A DNA stretch of 64,000 bases, from the NCBI RefSeq assembly GCF_030269125.1, contig NZ_BSSM01000002.1:248001-312000 (forward strand). The letters run 5' to 3'. Positions 37,306-47,149 of the stretch are shown here, in pieces. Origin of the DNA: Streptomyces hygroscopicus subsp. hygroscopicus. Lineage in GTDB: Bacteria; Actinomycetota; Actinomycetes; Streptomycetales; Streptomycetaceae. The notes below the pieces were generated by a model that saw only the letters and a program-made list of their open reading frames with translations, was not told the origin of the DNA and searched no databases. The position numbers and the translations under genes were made by a program. The first letter of the stretch is position 1. Every line of letters begins with the position of its first letter.

Positions 37306-37369
37306 GAGAACACTCCGGGTTGACGAACCCGAAGGGCTGACGGCCTTTAGGGGCCCGACGGCTCAGTGA

Positions 37370-37402
37370 AGAGCGGGCGAACATTCCCTGTTCGCCCGCT
37401 CT
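37370..37402 (+). terminator. Perfect 14-bp hairpin after the DsbA-like gene
   Basis: 37370-37383 and 37389-37402 are exact complements around TTCCC, followed by CTTGTTCT. It ends the upstream transcript 65 bp past the stop and leaves only about 31 bp before phoD. Confidence 0.8.
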
Positions 37403-37433
37403 CTTGTTCTACTGCTCGGTAACCTGATCGGCC

Positions 37434-39104
37434 GTGACGAGTCGAAACAGATCGCTTCCGGCCTCCCAGGGCCCCAACTCCCTTTCCCCCAGCCGCCGTA
37501 CGGTCGTCAAGGCCGCGGCGGCGACCGCTGTGCTGGCCGGGCCGCTCGCCGCCGCTCTTCCGGCGCGGGCCGCCGGTCAGGCCCCCGCCTTCCTGCACGG
37601 CGTGGCCTCCGGTGACCCGCTGCCCGACGGCATCCTGCTGTGGACCCGGGTCACCCCGGCCCCGGACGCCGTCCCGGGCTCGGGCATCGGCCCGGACACC
37701 GTCGTGAGCTGGGTCGTCGCCAAGGACAAGGCGCTCACCCAGATCGTCGCCCAGGGCTCCACCACCGCGACGGCCGCCTCGGACCACACCGTGAAGGCCG
37801 ACATCCGCGGCCTCCAGCCGGCCACCGACTACTGGTTCCGCTTCTCTTCCGGCGGCACCGACTCCCCGGTCGCCCGCACCCGCACCGCCCCGGCCGCCGC
37901 CGCGGACGTCCCCGGGCTCCGCTTCGGCGTGGTCACCTGCGCCAACTGGGAGGCCGGCTACTTCTCCTCGTACCGCCACCTGGCCGCGCGCAACGACCTC
38001 GACGCCTGGCTGCACCTCGGCGACTACATCTACGAGTACGAGTCCGGCGGGTACGCGGCCCGCGGCACGGTGGTGCGGCAGCACGCCCCCACCCACGAGA
38101 TCATCACGCTCGCCGACTACCGCACCCGGCACGGCAAGTACAAGACCGACCCCGACCTCCAGGCCCTGCACCTGAAGGCGCCGGTCATCGCTATCTGGGA
38201 CGACCACGAGTTCGCCGACAACGCGTGGTCGGGCGGCGCGGTCAACCACACCGAGGGCGCCGAGGGCACCTGGACCGCCCGCAAGGCCGCCGCCAAGCAG
38301 GCGTACTTCGAGTGGATGCCGGTGCGTCCCGCGATCGAGGGCACCACCTACCGCCGGCTGCGCTTCGGCAAGCTCGCCGACCTCTCCCTGCTGGACCTGC
38401 GCTCCTTCCGCTCCCAGCAGGTGTCGGGCACCAGCGGCTCGGTGGACGACGGAAGCCGCACCATCACCGGCCGGGCACAGCTCGACTGGCTGAAGGCGGG
38501 CCTGAAGTCCTCCGACACCAAGTGGCGGCTGGTCGGCAACTCGGTGATGATCGCACCGTTCGTCATCGGCTCGCTCACGGCCGACCTGCTCAAGCCGCTG
38601 GCCCAGCTGCTCGACCTGCCGCAGGACGGCATAGGCGTCAACACCGACCAGTGGGACGGCTACACCCACGACCGCCGGGAACTCCTCGACCACCTGACGT
38701 CCAACAACATCGGCAACACCGTCTTCCTGACCGGTGACATCCACATGTCCTGGGCCAACGACGTGCCGGTGGACGCGGGCACCTACCCGCTCTCGAAGTC
38801 GGCCGCCACCGAGTTCGTCATCACCTCGGTGACCTCCGACAACCTCGACGACATCGTCAAGGTCCCCGAGGGCGTGGTCTCCACGGTCGCCGCGCCGCTG
38901 ATCGAGGCCGCCAACCGGCACGTCCACTGGGTGGACACCGACCGGCACGGCTTCGGCGTGCTCGACATCACCGCCGACCGCGCCCAGATGGACTACTACG
39001 TCCTGTCCGACCGCACCGACCAGAACGCCACCGCCCGCTGGGAGCGGTCGTACCGCACCCGCACCGGCACGCAGAAGGTGGAGCGCTCCTACGACCCGGT
39101 GTAG
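37434..39104 (+). CDS. phoD: Secreted alkaline phosphatase PhoD
   Basis: A 556-residue Tat-exported phosphodiesterase/phosphatase that releases phosphate from organic esters. The signal has [21 protein letters not shown]. The mature part has [45 protein letters not shown] with metal ligands, [12 protein letters not shown] and [12 protein letters not shown], the standard PhoD set (Fe/Ca centre). The GTG at 37434 has no ribosome site, and TAACCT at 37420-37425 would start a leaderless mRNA. S. coelicolor phoD is PhoP-controlled, but I see no clear 11-bp PHO box here. Confidence 0.95.
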   Translation: MTSRNRSLPASQGPNSLSPSRRTVVKAAAATAVLAGPLAAALPARAAGQAPAFLHGVASGDPLPDGILLWTRVTPAPDAVPGSGIGPDTVVSWVVAKDKALTQIVAQGSTTATAASDHTVKADIRGLQPATDYWFRFSSGGTDSPVARTRTAPAAAADVPGLRFGVVTCANWEAGYFSSYRHLAARNDLDAWLHLGDYIYEYESGGYAARGTVVRQHAPTHEIITLADYRTRHGKYKTDPDLQALHLKAPVIAIWDDHEFADNAWSGGAVNHTEGAEGTWTARKAAAKQAYFEWMPVRPAIEGTTYRRLRFGKLADLSLLDLRSFRSQQVSGTSGSVDDGSRTITGRAQLDWLKAGLKSSDTKWRLVGNSVMIAPFVIGSLTADLLKPLAQLLDLPQDGIGVNTDQWDGYTHDRRELLDHLTSNNIGNTVFLTGDIHMSWANDVPVDAGTYPLSKSAATEFVITSVTSDNLDDIVKVPEGVVSTVAAPLIEAANRHVHWVDTDRHGFGVLDITADRAQMDYYVLSDRTDQNATARWERSYRTRTGTQKVERSYDPV

Positions 39105-39132
39105 GCCCGCTGGTCACCCCCGGTACGGGCCG

Positions 39133-39711
39133 CTACGCGGACCGCAGGCCGTCGAGGAAGCCGAGCGCCACGCGCCAGGTCGCCTCGGCGGCCTCCGCGT
39201 CGTAGTCGGGCAGCCCGGGGTCGGTGTACAGGTGCCCGGCCCCGGCGTACCGGTAGACCTCCACGTCGGCGCCCGCCCGGCCCATCTGGAGGTACCAGGC
39301 GCTGAGCCAGTCGTCCGTCTCGAACGGGTCGGGCTCGGCCACGTGCAGCTGCACCGGCAGTTCGTCCACGTACGCGTTCGGCGCGATGTCCGAGGTGCCG
39401 TGCAGAAGCAGCAGACCGCGCGCCTTGTCGTCGCCGAGGGCGAGGGTCTGCGCCACGGAGGCGCCGAGCGAGAACCCGGCGTACACGAGCCCGCGCTCCG
39501 AGTACGGCGCCGCCGCCAGCACGGCCCGCTTCAGCAGCTCCTCCTTGCCGAGCCCGTCGCTGAACTCCATGCCCTCCTCGACGGTCTCGAACGTCCGCCC
39601 CTCGAAGAGGTCCGGCGTCCACACCTCGTGGCCCGCCATGCGCAGCCGGTCCGCGGCGTCACGCACCGCGGGCCTGAGCCCGTAGGTCGAGTGAAAGAGC
39701 ATGATGTTCAT
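39133..39711 (-). CDS. Dienelactone hydrolase-like alpha/beta hydrolase
   Basis: A 192-residue small alpha/beta hydrolase. It starts NIMLFHSTYGLRPAVRDAADRL with the DLH-type strand-loop; the nucleophile elbow is AGFSLGAS (Ser instead of the Cys of true dienelactone hydrolase), and YAGAGHLYTDPG holds the catalytic His. Substrate unknown. I used ATG 39711; the longer frame starts in G-rich DNA. It is convergent with phoD. Confidence 0.85.
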   Translation of the reverse strand: MNIMLFHSTYGLRPAVRDAADRLRMAGHEVWTPDLFEGRTFETVEEGMEFSDGLGKEELLKRAVLAAAPYSERGLVYAGFSLGASVAQTLALGDDKARGLLLLHGTSDIAPNAYVDELPVQLHVAEPDPFETDDWLSAWYLQMGRAGADVEVYRYAGAGHLYTDPGLPDYDAEAAEATWRVALGFLDGLRSA

Positions 39712-39775
39712 GAGGCCATGGTGCCAGCCGCGCCCGCCTCGGCCCCATCCCGGCCGGGCTCGGCCCACCAGGGGG

Positions 39776-39809
39776 CCCTCCCCCTCCCCCTCCCCCGCGC
39801 CCCCTCCCC
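39776..39809 (-). other. G-quadruplex-forming tract
   Basis: The plus strand has six C-runs of 3, 5, 5, 5, 5 and 4 separated by single T or GCG, so the minus strand is a run of G-tracts with 1-3-nt loops. It lies in the divergent region between the hydrolase (start 39711, minus) and the MscS gene (start 39867, plus), on the non-template strand of hydrolase transcription. Confidence 0.6.
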
Positions 39810-39866
39810 GCCGGAGCGCGCCAAGTCACAGGTTCACGATCGCCGTACCCGGTTACGTTCCAAGGC

Positions 39867-40973
39867 ATGGAGACCGTACTGCGCCCCGTGGTCGTGGTCG
39901 GCGCGTCCGTGTTCCTGACCGTCCTCATCGGCTGGGCCACGGACGTGCTGCTGCGCAAGGCCGACGAACGCCACCCCGAGACCCCCTTGTGGGACCGGCT
40001 GCGGCGCGCCCGCGTGCCCTACCAGCTGGTCCTGTGCTCCGCCCTGCTCAGAGGCTCCTACGACCAGGCGGAACTGTTCAAGGAGCACCGGGTCGGCGTC
40101 GGACGGACCCTGACCCTGGTGCTGATCGGGGCCGCCGCCTGGCTGGTGATCCGGATCGCGGGGGCCGTGGTCGAGACGACGTACAGCCGCTACGCGCGCG
40201 CCCAGCACGACGCGGCGCGTGTCCGCCGGGTACGCACCCAGGTCACTCTGATCATGCGCGTGGTCTCGGCGATCGTCGGCGTGGTCGCGGTCGCCGCGAT
40301 GCTGCTGACCTTCCCGGCGATGCGCGCGGCGGGCGCCTCCCTGCTGGCCTCGGCCGGTGTCCTCGGCATCGTGGCCGGCGTGGCCGCGCAGTCGACGCTG
40401 TCGAACCTGTTCGCCGGGCTCCAGATCGCCTTCGGTGACATGGTCCGGCTCGGCGACACGGTGGTCGTGGACGGCGAGTGGGGCACGATCGAGGAGATCA
40501 CCCTGACCTTTCTGACGGTACGGACCTGGGACGAGCGCCGGATCACCATGCCGGTGTCGTACTTCACCTCCAAACCCTTCGAGAACTGGTCGCGGGGCAC
40601 CCCGCAGATGACCGGGATCGTGTTCTGGCATCTCGACCACAGCGCTCCCATGGAGGCGATGCGCGAGAAGCTGCGCGACATCCTGCGCGAGTGCCCGGCC
40701 TGGGACGGCCGCGCCTACGGCCTCGTGGTCACCGACTCCACTCCGAACACCATCGAGGTGCGCGCGCTGGTGACCGCGAAGGACGCGGACGACATCTGGA
40801 CGGTGCGGGTCGCCGTCCGCGAGCAGATGATCACCTGGCTGTCCGCGGAGCACCCCTACGCGCTGCCCCGGGTCAACACCTCGGACGCGGTGCTCCCGCC
40901 CTACCGCGTCCCCTCCCCGGATCGCGACTCCCTGCGCCGCGCCTACGAGTTCCCGCGCACCGGACGGGGCTGA
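39867..40973 (+). CDS. MscS-family mechanosensitive channel
   Basis: A 368-residue membrane protein. Three or so N-terminal hydrophobic segments lead to the pore helix and beta-domain: LLASAGVLGIVAGVAAQSTLSNLFAGLQIAF near 155-185, then DTVVVDGEWGTIEEITLTFLTVRTWDERRITMP, the MscS core. It is longer than E. coli MscS by an added N-terminal helix. It should release solutes on hypo-osmotic shock. ATG start at 39867. Confidence 0.92.
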   Translation: METVLRPVVVVGASVFLTVLIGWATDVLLRKADERHPETPLWDRLRRARVPYQLVLCSALLRGSYDQAELFKEHRVGVGRTLTLVLIGAAAWLVIRIAGAVVETTYSRYARAQHDAARVRRVRTQVTLIMRVVSAIVGVVAVAAMLLTFPAMRAAGASLLASAGVLGIVAGVAAQSTLSNLFAGLQIAFGDMVRLGDTVVVDGEWGTIEEITLTFLTVRTWDERRITMPVSYFTSKPFENWSRGTPQMTGIVFWHLDHSAPMEAMREKLRDILRECPAWDGRAYGLVVTDSTPNTIEVRALVTAKDADDIWTVRVAVREQMITWLSAEHPYALPRVNTSDAVLPPYRVPSPDRDSLRRAYEFPRTGRG

Positions 40974-41060
40974 ACGGGGCGCGGACCGGTGGCCCCTGTC
41001 CGGTTCCCTTCGCCGGCCCGGTTCGGGATCTCCTCGCTCGGCACTCCCTTTCGTCCTGGC

Positions 41061-41801
41061 TCAGTGTCCGCGTTCCGCGCCTCCGTTGACCTGGATGATC
41101 TGTGAGGTGATGTGGCCGGCGGCGGGCGAGGCCAGCCAGTGCAGGGTCGAGGCGACGTCGCCCGGTTCACCGGCCCGGCCGGTGGACGTCTCCGCGACGA
41201 GCTGCCGACGCCGCTCCTCGGACAGGGTGCCGCCGAAGAAGTCGGTGTCCTCGATGTAGCCCGGCGCGACCACGTTCACGGTGATGCCGCGGTGGCCGAG
41301 CCTGCGGGCCAGATCATGGGCGTAGGGGTGCAGCGCGGCCTTGGACGCCGCGTAGGCGCCGCTGCCCGAGCCCCGGTAGGCGGCGATGGAGCCGAGGAAG
41401 AGCACCCGCCCGCCGGGCTCGGCGAGCCGGTCCTGAAGTGCCTCGGTGAGCAGCGCCGCGGTCAGGGTGTTGAGCCGGAAGGCGACGGTCCAGGCATGGG
41501 CCACCCGGTCGAGGGGGTCCTCGCTGTCCGCCGGGGGTTCCAGGGCGCCGGAGCCGCCGGCGCCGTGCACGAGCACGTCGACGGTGCCGAACTCCCGGGC
41601 GACGAGGCGGGCGACGCCCCGCACGTCGGCGGGCTCCGTGAGGTCGGCCGCGTGGGTGAGCGCCCCCGGTACCCGGGCCTTCTCCAGCACCTCCGCGCGC
41701 CGCCCGAGGAGCAGCACCCGGTCCCCGTCCGCGGCGAAGGCCCGTGCCGTCGCCAGCCCGATGCCCGTACCGCCTCCACTGATCACGATGTTGCGAGTCA
41801 T
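41061..41801 (-). CDS. Short-chain dehydrogenase/reductase
   Basis: A 246-residue classical SDR. SGGGTGIGLATARAFA is the cofactor-binding glycine motif; the catalytic set is Ser in LFLGSIAA and YAASKAAL (Tyr, Lys). VVAPGYIEDTDFF and the C-terminal ITSQIIQVNGG are typical of the FabG-like group. Arg in LLGRR suggests NADP use. Substrate unknown. ATG start. Confidence 0.92.
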   Translation of the reverse strand: MTRNIVISGGGTGIGLATARAFAADGDRVLLLGRRAEVLEKARVPGALTHAADLTEPADVRGVARLVAREFGTVDVLVHGAGGSGALEPPADSEDPLDRVAHAWTVAFRLNTLTAALLTEALQDRLAEPGGRVLFLGSIAAYRGSGSGAYAASKAALHPYAHDLARRLGHRGITVNVVAPGYIEDTDFFGGTLSEERRRQLVAETSTGRAGEPGDVASTLHWLASPAAGHITSQIIQVNGGAERGH

Positions 41802-41879
41802 GATCCGAGAGTAGGAGCCCGCCGCGGCCCGCGCTTCCGCTTGTCCACAGCCGCCATGTGTTCGTATGACTGGATATGC

Positions 41880-41905
41880 ACAGCTAGCGGAGCAGTGCTA
41901 GCTGT
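41880..41905 (-). terminator. Hairpin after the antiporter gene
   Basis: ACAGCTAGC (41880-41888) and GCTAGCTGT (41897-41905) are complementary around an 8-nt loop, 6 bp beyond the antiporter stop and about 80 bp before the SDR start. Confidence 0.55.
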
Positions 41906-41911
41906 ACCCGG

Positions 41912-43498
41912 TTAGCGCATGCTGCGCACATCGAGGTGACGCAGGATCCGGTCCACGATCTCCGGGTCCATCCCCGGCTCGCTGCGCGCCGCCAGCACCT
42001 CGTGCCGGGCCGCGCTGAGCATCTCGCCCTGGATGCGCCGGACCCGCTTCAGCCGCTTGGCCCGCTGGTGCTGGGCCTCGCGCCGCTCCTCCTCGCCCAT
42101 GTCGGGGCTGATCCGGATGCCGATGTCGAATGCCTGCCGCAGCATCTGCTCGGACAGGTCCTCGGGCAGGTCCTCCACCTGCTCGATCTCCCGCAGCCGG
42201 CGTTTGGCCGCCCTGGCGGCGCGCACCGCCAGCTCCTTCTCGTGCTCCTTCTCCCGTCCGGAGTCGGCCCGCACCCGCAGCCGCCTTACCAGCCACGGCA
42301 GGGTGAGCCCCTGGAGCACCAGGGTGGCGACGATCACCCCGAAGGCGATGAAGACGATCTCGTCCCGGTCCGGGAAGGGCTTCCCGGCATCGGTCTTCAG
42401 CGGGATCGCGAGCGCCAGGGCGACCGAGGCGACCCCGCGCATCCCGGACCACCACATCACCACCGTCTCGCGCCAGCTGGCCGGGATCTCCTCGTCCAGA
42501 TCGCGCCGGGCGTGCAGCCGTTTGGTCAGCCAGGTCGCCGGCAGCAGCCACAGCAGCCGTACGACGATCACCACACCGGCGACGGCGGCCGCCCAGCCGA
42601 GCAGTTCGCCCCACCGTCCGCTGGCCGTGCGGATCGCGTTGTGCAGCTCCAGGCCGATCAGGCCGAAGGCGACGCCCGTGACGAGGGTGTCGATGATGTC
42701 CCAGAAGGTGTGCCCGGCGAGCCGGGTCATCACGTCGTCGGCGCCGGTGGCGTACTCGGAGAGGTAGAGGGCGGTGGTGAGCACGGCGAGCACACCGGAG
42801 CCCTGGAGCTTCTCCGCGAGCACGTAGGAGGCGTACGGCACCAGCAGGGTCAGGCCGATCTGGAGGGTCGGGTCGCCCAGCAGGTCCATCACCCGGTTCG
42901 CGCCCCAGCCCAGCAGCAGCCCGACGGCCACCGCGACCACGGCGGACAGCACCAGAGCCAGACCGGCCCGCCACGGCGAGAACACGCCGCTCACCGCGGC
43001 GGCGATCGCCACGTGGTAGAGCACGATGGCGGTGACGTCGTTGAACAGCCCCTCGCCCTCCAGGATCGACACCAGGCGGCGCGGCAGCCCGAGTCGTCCC
43101 GCGACGCTGGTCGCGGCGACCGGGTCGGGCGGGGCGATCAGGGCGCCGAGCGCCAGGGCTGCGGCGATCGAGAGACCGGGCACGATCGCGTGGGAGACGA
43201 AGGCGACGCACACCATGGTCACGAACACCAGGGCGACGGCCAGTGTCAGGATCGGGCGCCTGTTGGCCGCGAACTGGCGCCAGGAGGTACGCCGCACGGC
43301 CGCGTACAGCAGCGGCGGCAGCAGGCCGGGCAGGATCAGCTCGGGCGGGATGTTCACGTTGGGCACGAAGTCGGCCACCGCGAGGACCCCGCCGAACAGC
43401 GTCATCAGCACCGGGGCCGGCACCCCGAGCCGGTCGCCCACCGGGACGCTCACCAGGGCCCCGAGCAGCAGGGCGAACAACAGAGCCAACTGATCCAA
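41912..43498 (-). CDS. CPA1-family Na+/H+ antiporter (NhaP-like)
   Basis: A 528-residue membrane antiporter with about 12 hydrophobic segments. APPDPVAATSVAGRLG and LEGEGLFNDVTAIVL are the CPA1 signatures, with the ion-binding Asp in the ND pair. A C-terminal cytosolic region of about 130 residues, rich in charged residues and coiled-coil-like, follows. A TTG start with GGAGCG upstream is used, because the next in-frame Met is inside the first membrane helix. Role: sodium and pH homeostasis. Confidence 0.9.
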   Translation of the reverse strand: MDQLALLFALLLGALVSVPVGDRLGVPAPVLMTLFGGVLAVADFVPNVNIPPELILPGLLPPLLYAAVRRTSWRQFAANRRPILTLAVALVFVTMVCVAFVSHAIVPGLSIAAALALGALIAPPDPVAATSVAGRLGLPRRLVSILEGEGLFNDVTAIVLYHVAIAAAVSGVFSPWRAGLALVLSAVVAVAVGLLLGWGANRVMDLLGDPTLQIGLTLLVPYASYVLAEKLQGSGVLAVLTTALYLSEYATGADDVMTRLAGHTFWDIIDTLVTGVAFGLIGLELHNAIRTASGRWGELLGWAAAVAGVVIVVRLLWLLPATWLTKRLHARRDLDEEIPASWRETVVMWWSGMRGVASVALALAIPLKTDAGKPFPDRDEIVFIAFGVIVATLVLQGLTLPWLVRRLRVRADSGREKEHEKELAVRAARAAKRRLREIEQVEDLPEDLSEQMLRQAFDIGIRISPDMGEEERREAQHQRAKRLKRVRRIQGEMLSAARHEVLAARSEPGMDPEIVDRILRHLDVRSMR

Positions 43499-43628
43499 GA
43501 CCGGCGCTCCGGGATCGAGACGACACGAGAGGCTTCAAGCCTGCCATGCCGCCGGGGCACCGGCCGTTTCGACGCTTCGCCTCAGGGGGTGCCGCCGCAT
43601 CCCCGCTCACCGGCTCCTTCGCCGGCCG

Positions 43629-44090
43629 CTACAGGGCGCGGCGCATCGCCCGGTGGGGCATGCCGGCGTCCTCGAACTCCGGGCCGTACGCCTCGTAGCC
43701 GAGCCGCTCGTAGAAGCCCAGTGCCTGGGTCTGCGCGTGCAGGTCCACCGCGGCGAGGCCCCGCGCGCGGGCCGCGTCCTCGATGGCTCGTACCAGGGCG
43801 GCGCCGATGCCGAGCCCGCGCGCCTCGCGGGAGACGGCGAGCCGCCCGAGGGAGCCGACGGACGGGTCCGCGCCGGTCTTGGCGACGGCCGCCTCGCCGG
43901 TCAGCAGCCGGCCGGTGCCCAGCGGCACTCCGTCCGCGCGGACGGCCAGCACATGCACGGCGACGGCGTCGTACGCGTCGTACTCGATGGTCTCGTCCAC
44001 GCCTTGTTCGCGGACGAAGACCTCCTTGCGCACGGCGAAGCAGGCTTCGAGGTCGGCGGGGTCCTCGGCGACCCGGACGGTGGGGGTCAC
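43629..44090 (-). CDS. GNAT-family N-acetyltransferase (ElaA-like)
   Basis: A 153-residue acetyltransferase. [24 protein letters not shown] is the N-terminal motif, [27 protein letters not shown] the acetyl-CoA binding loop (RGLGIG), and [33 protein letters not shown] the C-terminal motif typical of ElaA/YjdJ-like proteins. Acceptor substrate unknown. The GTG at 44090 overlaps the rluD stop (GTGA). Confidence 0.92.
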   Translation of the reverse strand: MTPTVRVAEDPADLEACFAVRKEVFVREQGVDETIEYDAYDAVAVHVLAVRADGVPLGTGRLLTGEAAVAKTGADPSVGSLGRLAVSREARGLGIGAALVRAIEDAARARGLAAVDLHAQTQALGFYERLGYEAYGPEFEDAGMPHRAMRRAL

Positions 44091-45031
44091 CCGTAGGTCT
44101 CCTCGCGCACCTGGTCGAGGGCCTGCTGGAGGTCCTCGGGGTAGTCGGACGCGAACTCCACCCAGCGGCCGTCGCCCGGGTGCTCGAAGCCGAGGCGTAC
44201 GGCGTGCAGCCACTGGCGGGTGATCCGCAGCCGCTTGGCGAGGGTGGGGTCGGCGCCGTAGGTCAGGTCGCCGACGCACGGGTGGCGGTGGGCGGCCATG
44301 TGGACGCGGATCTGGTGGGTGCGGCCCGTCTCCAGCTTCACGTCCAGCAGGGAGGCGGCGCGGAATGCCTCGATGAGGTCGTAGTGCGTCACCGAGGGCT
44401 TGCCGTCGGCGGTGACCGCCCACTTGTAGTCGTGGTTCGGATGGCGGCCGATCGGGGCGTCGATGGTGCCGCTCGTCGGGTCCGGGTGGCCCTGGACCAG
44501 GGTGTGGTAGCGCTTGTCGACCGTGCGCTCCTTGAACTGGCGCTTGAGCGAGGTGTACGCGTACTCCGACTTGGCGACCACCATCAGGCCGGAGGTGCCC
44601 ACGTCCAGGCGGTGCACGATGCCCTGGCGCTCGGCGGCGCCGGAGGTGGAGATCCGGTAGCCGGCGGCGGCGAGACCGCCGATGACCGTCGGTCCCGTCC
44701 AGCCCGGGGAGGGGTGCGCGGCCACGCCGACCGGCTTGACGATCACGACCACGTCGTCGTCGTCGTGCACGATCTCCATGCCCTCGACGGGCTCGGCGAC
44801 CACCTGCACCGGCGCGGGTGCCTGCGGCATCTCGACCTCCAGCCAGGCGCCGCCGCTCACCCGCTCGGACTTGCCGACCACCGCGCCGTCGACCTGCACC
44901 TTGCCGGCCGCGGCCAGTTCGGCCGCCTTCGTGCGGGAGAAGCCGAACATGCGGGAGATGGCGGCGTCGACGCGCTCGCCCTCCAGGCCGTCGGGCACGG
45001 GCAGGTTACGGATCTCGGGAATCGTGCTCAC
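44087..45031 (-). CDS. rluD: 23S rRNA pseudouridine synthase RluD-type
   Basis: A 314-residue enzyme: an N-terminal S4 RNA-binding domain ([29 protein letters not shown]) and a RluA/RluD catalytic domain with [19 protein letters not shown] holding the catalytic Asp, plus [14 protein letters not shown]. RluD-type enzymes modify helix 69 of 23S rRNA. I start at GTG 45031. It sits in the order lspA-rluD, the common actinobacterial pair. Confidence 0.93.
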   Translation of the reverse strand: MSTIPEIRNLPVPDGLEGERVDAAISRMFGFSRTKAAELAAAGKVQVDGAVVGKSERVSGGAWLEVEMPQAPAPVQVVAEPVEGMEIVHDDDDVVVIVKPVGVAAHPSPGWTGPTVIGGLAAAGYRISTSGAAERQGIVHRLDVGTSGLMVVAKSEYAYTSLKRQFKERTVDKRYHTLVQGHPDPTSGTIDAPIGRHPNHDYKWAVTADGKPSVTHYDLIEAFRAASLLDVKLETGRTHQIRVHMAAHRHPCVGDLTYGADPTLAKRLRITRQWLHAVRLGFEHPGDGRWVEFASDYPEDLQQALDQVREETYG

Positions 45032-45138
45032 CCGTCGAGTATGCCGGACGGGCGGAACGACCCCGACCGAGCCTGTGGAAAACCGGCTCCGGCCGGCCCC
45101 CTCGACCGGCTCCGGCGCGGTCCCCCGGGGCCGCGCCG

Positions 45139-45717
45139 TCAGTCCTTGTGGACCGTGCCGTCCGGGTCCAGGCCGCGGAAGGACAGCAGCACGATCAGGA
45201 TGCCGCCGCACACGATGGCCGAGTCGGCGAGGTTGAAGATCGCGAAGCCCTTGGGCGCGATGAAGTCCACGACCTGGCCCTCGAAGACCCCCGGCGCCCG
45301 GAAGATCCGGTCGGTGAGGTTGCCGAGCGCGCCGCCCAGCAGCAGGCCCAGCGCGACCGCCCAGGGGAAGCTGTAGAGCTTGCGGGCCAGGCGCATGATC
45401 ACCACGATGACCGCGGCGGCGATCAGCGTGAAGATCACGGTGAAGGCCGCGCCGAAACCGAAGGCGGCACCCGGGTTGCGGATGGCGTGCAGCTCCAGCA
45501 GGTCCCCGACGAGCTTGATCGGCGCGTGGCCCTCCAGCTTGGCCACCACCAGCGTCTTGCTGATCAGGTCGAGCGCGTAGGCGAACGCGGCCACGGCGAA
45601 CAGCACGGCGATCCGGCGGCCCCGGCCGGTCCGCTGGTCCCGTGCCGGCTCCGGGGCCTCCTGTGCGCCGTCCCCCGGGGTGTCCGGCGTATTGATGATG
45701 CGCTCCGCCTCTGCCAC
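45139..45717 (-). CDS. lspA: Lipoprotein signal peptidase LspA
   Basis: LspA cuts the signal peptide of diacylglyceryl-modified prolipoproteins, the step after Lgt. The 192-residue protein has four membrane helices; catalytic Asp residues lie in [12 protein letters not shown] / [20 protein letters not shown], and NPGAAFGF is conserved. The N-terminus has a 45-residue cytosolic extension (Glu/Pro-rich). GTG 45717 has GAGGGA upstream. Confidence 0.95.
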   Translation of the reverse strand: MAEAERIINTPDTPGDGAQEAPEPARDQRTGRGRRIAVLFAVAAFAYALDLISKTLVVAKLEGHAPIKLVGDLLELHAIRNPGAAFGFGAAFTVIFTLIAAAVIVVIMRLARKLYSFPWAVALGLLLGGALGNLTDRIFRAPGVFEGQVVDFIAPKGFAIFNLADSAIVCGGILIVLLSFRGLDPDGTVHKD

Positions 45718-45784
45718 GTGCGTCCCTCGACCTAGGTACCTGACTGGGGACGAGACTACGGCACGCTCCGGCGGCCCCACACGC

Positions 45785-46867
45785 TCAGGAGCGGCGTTCC
45801 TGCTTCTGCTTGCACTCCACGCACAGGGTGGCCCGTGGAAAGGCCTGCATCCGGGCCTTGCCGATGGGCTTGCCGCAGTTCTCGCACAGACCGTAGGTGC
45901 CCGCGTCCAGCCGTTCGAGCGCGCGCTCGGTCTGGACGAGCATCTCGCGCGCGTTGGCGGCCAGCGCCAGTTCGTGCTCGCGGGTGATGTTCTTGGTGCC
46001 GGTGTCGGCCTGGTCGTCGCCCGCGCCGTCCCCGGAGTCGCGCATCAGGCCGACGAGAGACTCCTCGGACGAGCTGATCTCCTGCCGCAGCCGCTCCATC
46101 TCGGACTGGAGCTCGGTGCGCGCCTCGGCGACCTCCTGTTCGGTCCAGGGTTCCTCGCCGGGACGCACCGCCAGCTCGCCGGGCTCCGCCGCGGCGAGCC
46201 GCGCCTTCGGCAGGGCGGTCTCCTCCGCCGTGGCCGTACCAGGAGTCTTCTTCGCAACCACGCTCGTGGCTCCCGTCTGCTTCGCGGCCCGCGCCGCGCC
46301 CGCCTTCTTGGCCGTGCTCTTCTCGCCCGGCTCCGCCTTGTGGGCCGCCGCCTTCGCGGCCTTCGCGGCGGTGGTTCCCGCTGCCGCGGTCTTCTTGGCG
46401 GCCGTTTTCCTCGCCGCCGTCTTCTTGGCCGCCGTCTTCTTGGCCGCCGTCTTCTCGGCCTCCGTCCTCTCGGCCTCCGTCTTCTTCGCCGCCGTCTTCT
46501 CGGCCTCCGGTTTCCCGGTCGCCGTCCTCCCGGCGGCCGGCTTCCCGGAATCCGCCCGCACGGCGGCCGTTCGTCCGGCGGCTGTCCTCCCGGCCGCCGT
46601 CGTCTTCCTCGCCGTCGTCTTCTTGGCGGCCGCCTTCTTCGCCACCGGGTGGGCGGCGGCCTCCTCGGCCACGCCTGACTGCTCCAGGACCGGCTTCACG
46701 GTGGCTCCCTTCCCGGCGGCGGCCTTCCTGGCCACCGCCTTCTCGTCCCCCTCCTCGGCCACGGCCTCCCTCACCACCGTCTTCTCGACGACGGTCTTCT
46801 CGGCAGCGGTCTTCTCGGCACCCGTCCTGTCGGCCACGGTCTTCTTCGCGGTCCTCTTCGCCACCAT
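45785..46867 (-). CDS. Histone H1-like Lys/Ala repeat protein with DksA/TraR zinc finger
   Basis: A 360-residue protein. Residues 1-225 are almost wholly Ala, Lys, Thr, Glu, with repeats of [17 protein letters not shown] and AGRTAAGR, as in histone H1 and mycobacterial HupB tails. The C-terminal 120 residues form a DksA/TraR domain: coiled coil ([19 protein letters not shown]), then CENC near 326-329 and CVEC near 347-350 as zinc ligands. This joins DNA binding with a domain that touches the RNA polymerase secondary channel. ATG 46867 is preceded by AAGGGG. S. coelicolor has, as I recall, a similar gene here. Confidence 0.9.
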   Translation of the reverse strand: MVAKRTAKKTVADRTGAEKTAAEKTVVEKTVVREAVAEEGDEKAVARKAAAGKGATVKPVLEQSGVAEEAAAHPVAKKAAAKKTTARKTTAAGRTAAGRTAAVRADSGKPAAGRTATGKPEAEKTAAKKTEAERTEAEKTAAKKTAAKKTAARKTAAKKTAAAGTTAAKAAKAAAHKAEPGEKSTAKKAGAARAAKQTGATSVVAKKTPGTATAEETALPKARLAAAEPGELAVRPGEEPWTEQEVAEARTELQSEMERLRQEISSSEESLVGLMRDSGDGAGDDQADTGTKNITREHELALAANAREMLVQTERALERLDAGTYGLCENCGKPIGKARMQAFPRATLCVECKQKQERRS

Positions 46868-47149
46868 GGCCGCGGCCCCTTCACATATTGTGATATTGCG
46901 CGCGAATCGTGCTGGGACGATAAATCGACTCGCCTCCCGCGGCAACGGGGCACACCGCCCGATTCGCCCGCCCGCACCCCCCGCGCGACGGGCCTGCATC
47001 CGTTGTGCCCAGCTCCCCGCCGGGTAATCCGTCCCGCGCGGCATCACCCCCGCACCCTCCCCATTCGGGGCATACGGCGCCCGCGCCGGACCCGCGGCCA
47101 CCGCCGCCCCGAAAAGCGGTCGGCCGCTGTCCGCGCGGCGCCGTACACT
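46868..47149. other. Intergenic region between the H1/DksA gene and the T-box
   Basis: The first 50 bp (46876-46925) are unusually AT-rich for the window, with ATATTGTGATATTG and ATTGCGCGCGAAT. On the minus strand CAATAT is a possible -10 box for the H1/DksA-like gene. The rest (46930-47149) is GC-rich with no supportable gene and should hold the ileS promoter. Confidence 0.4.
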
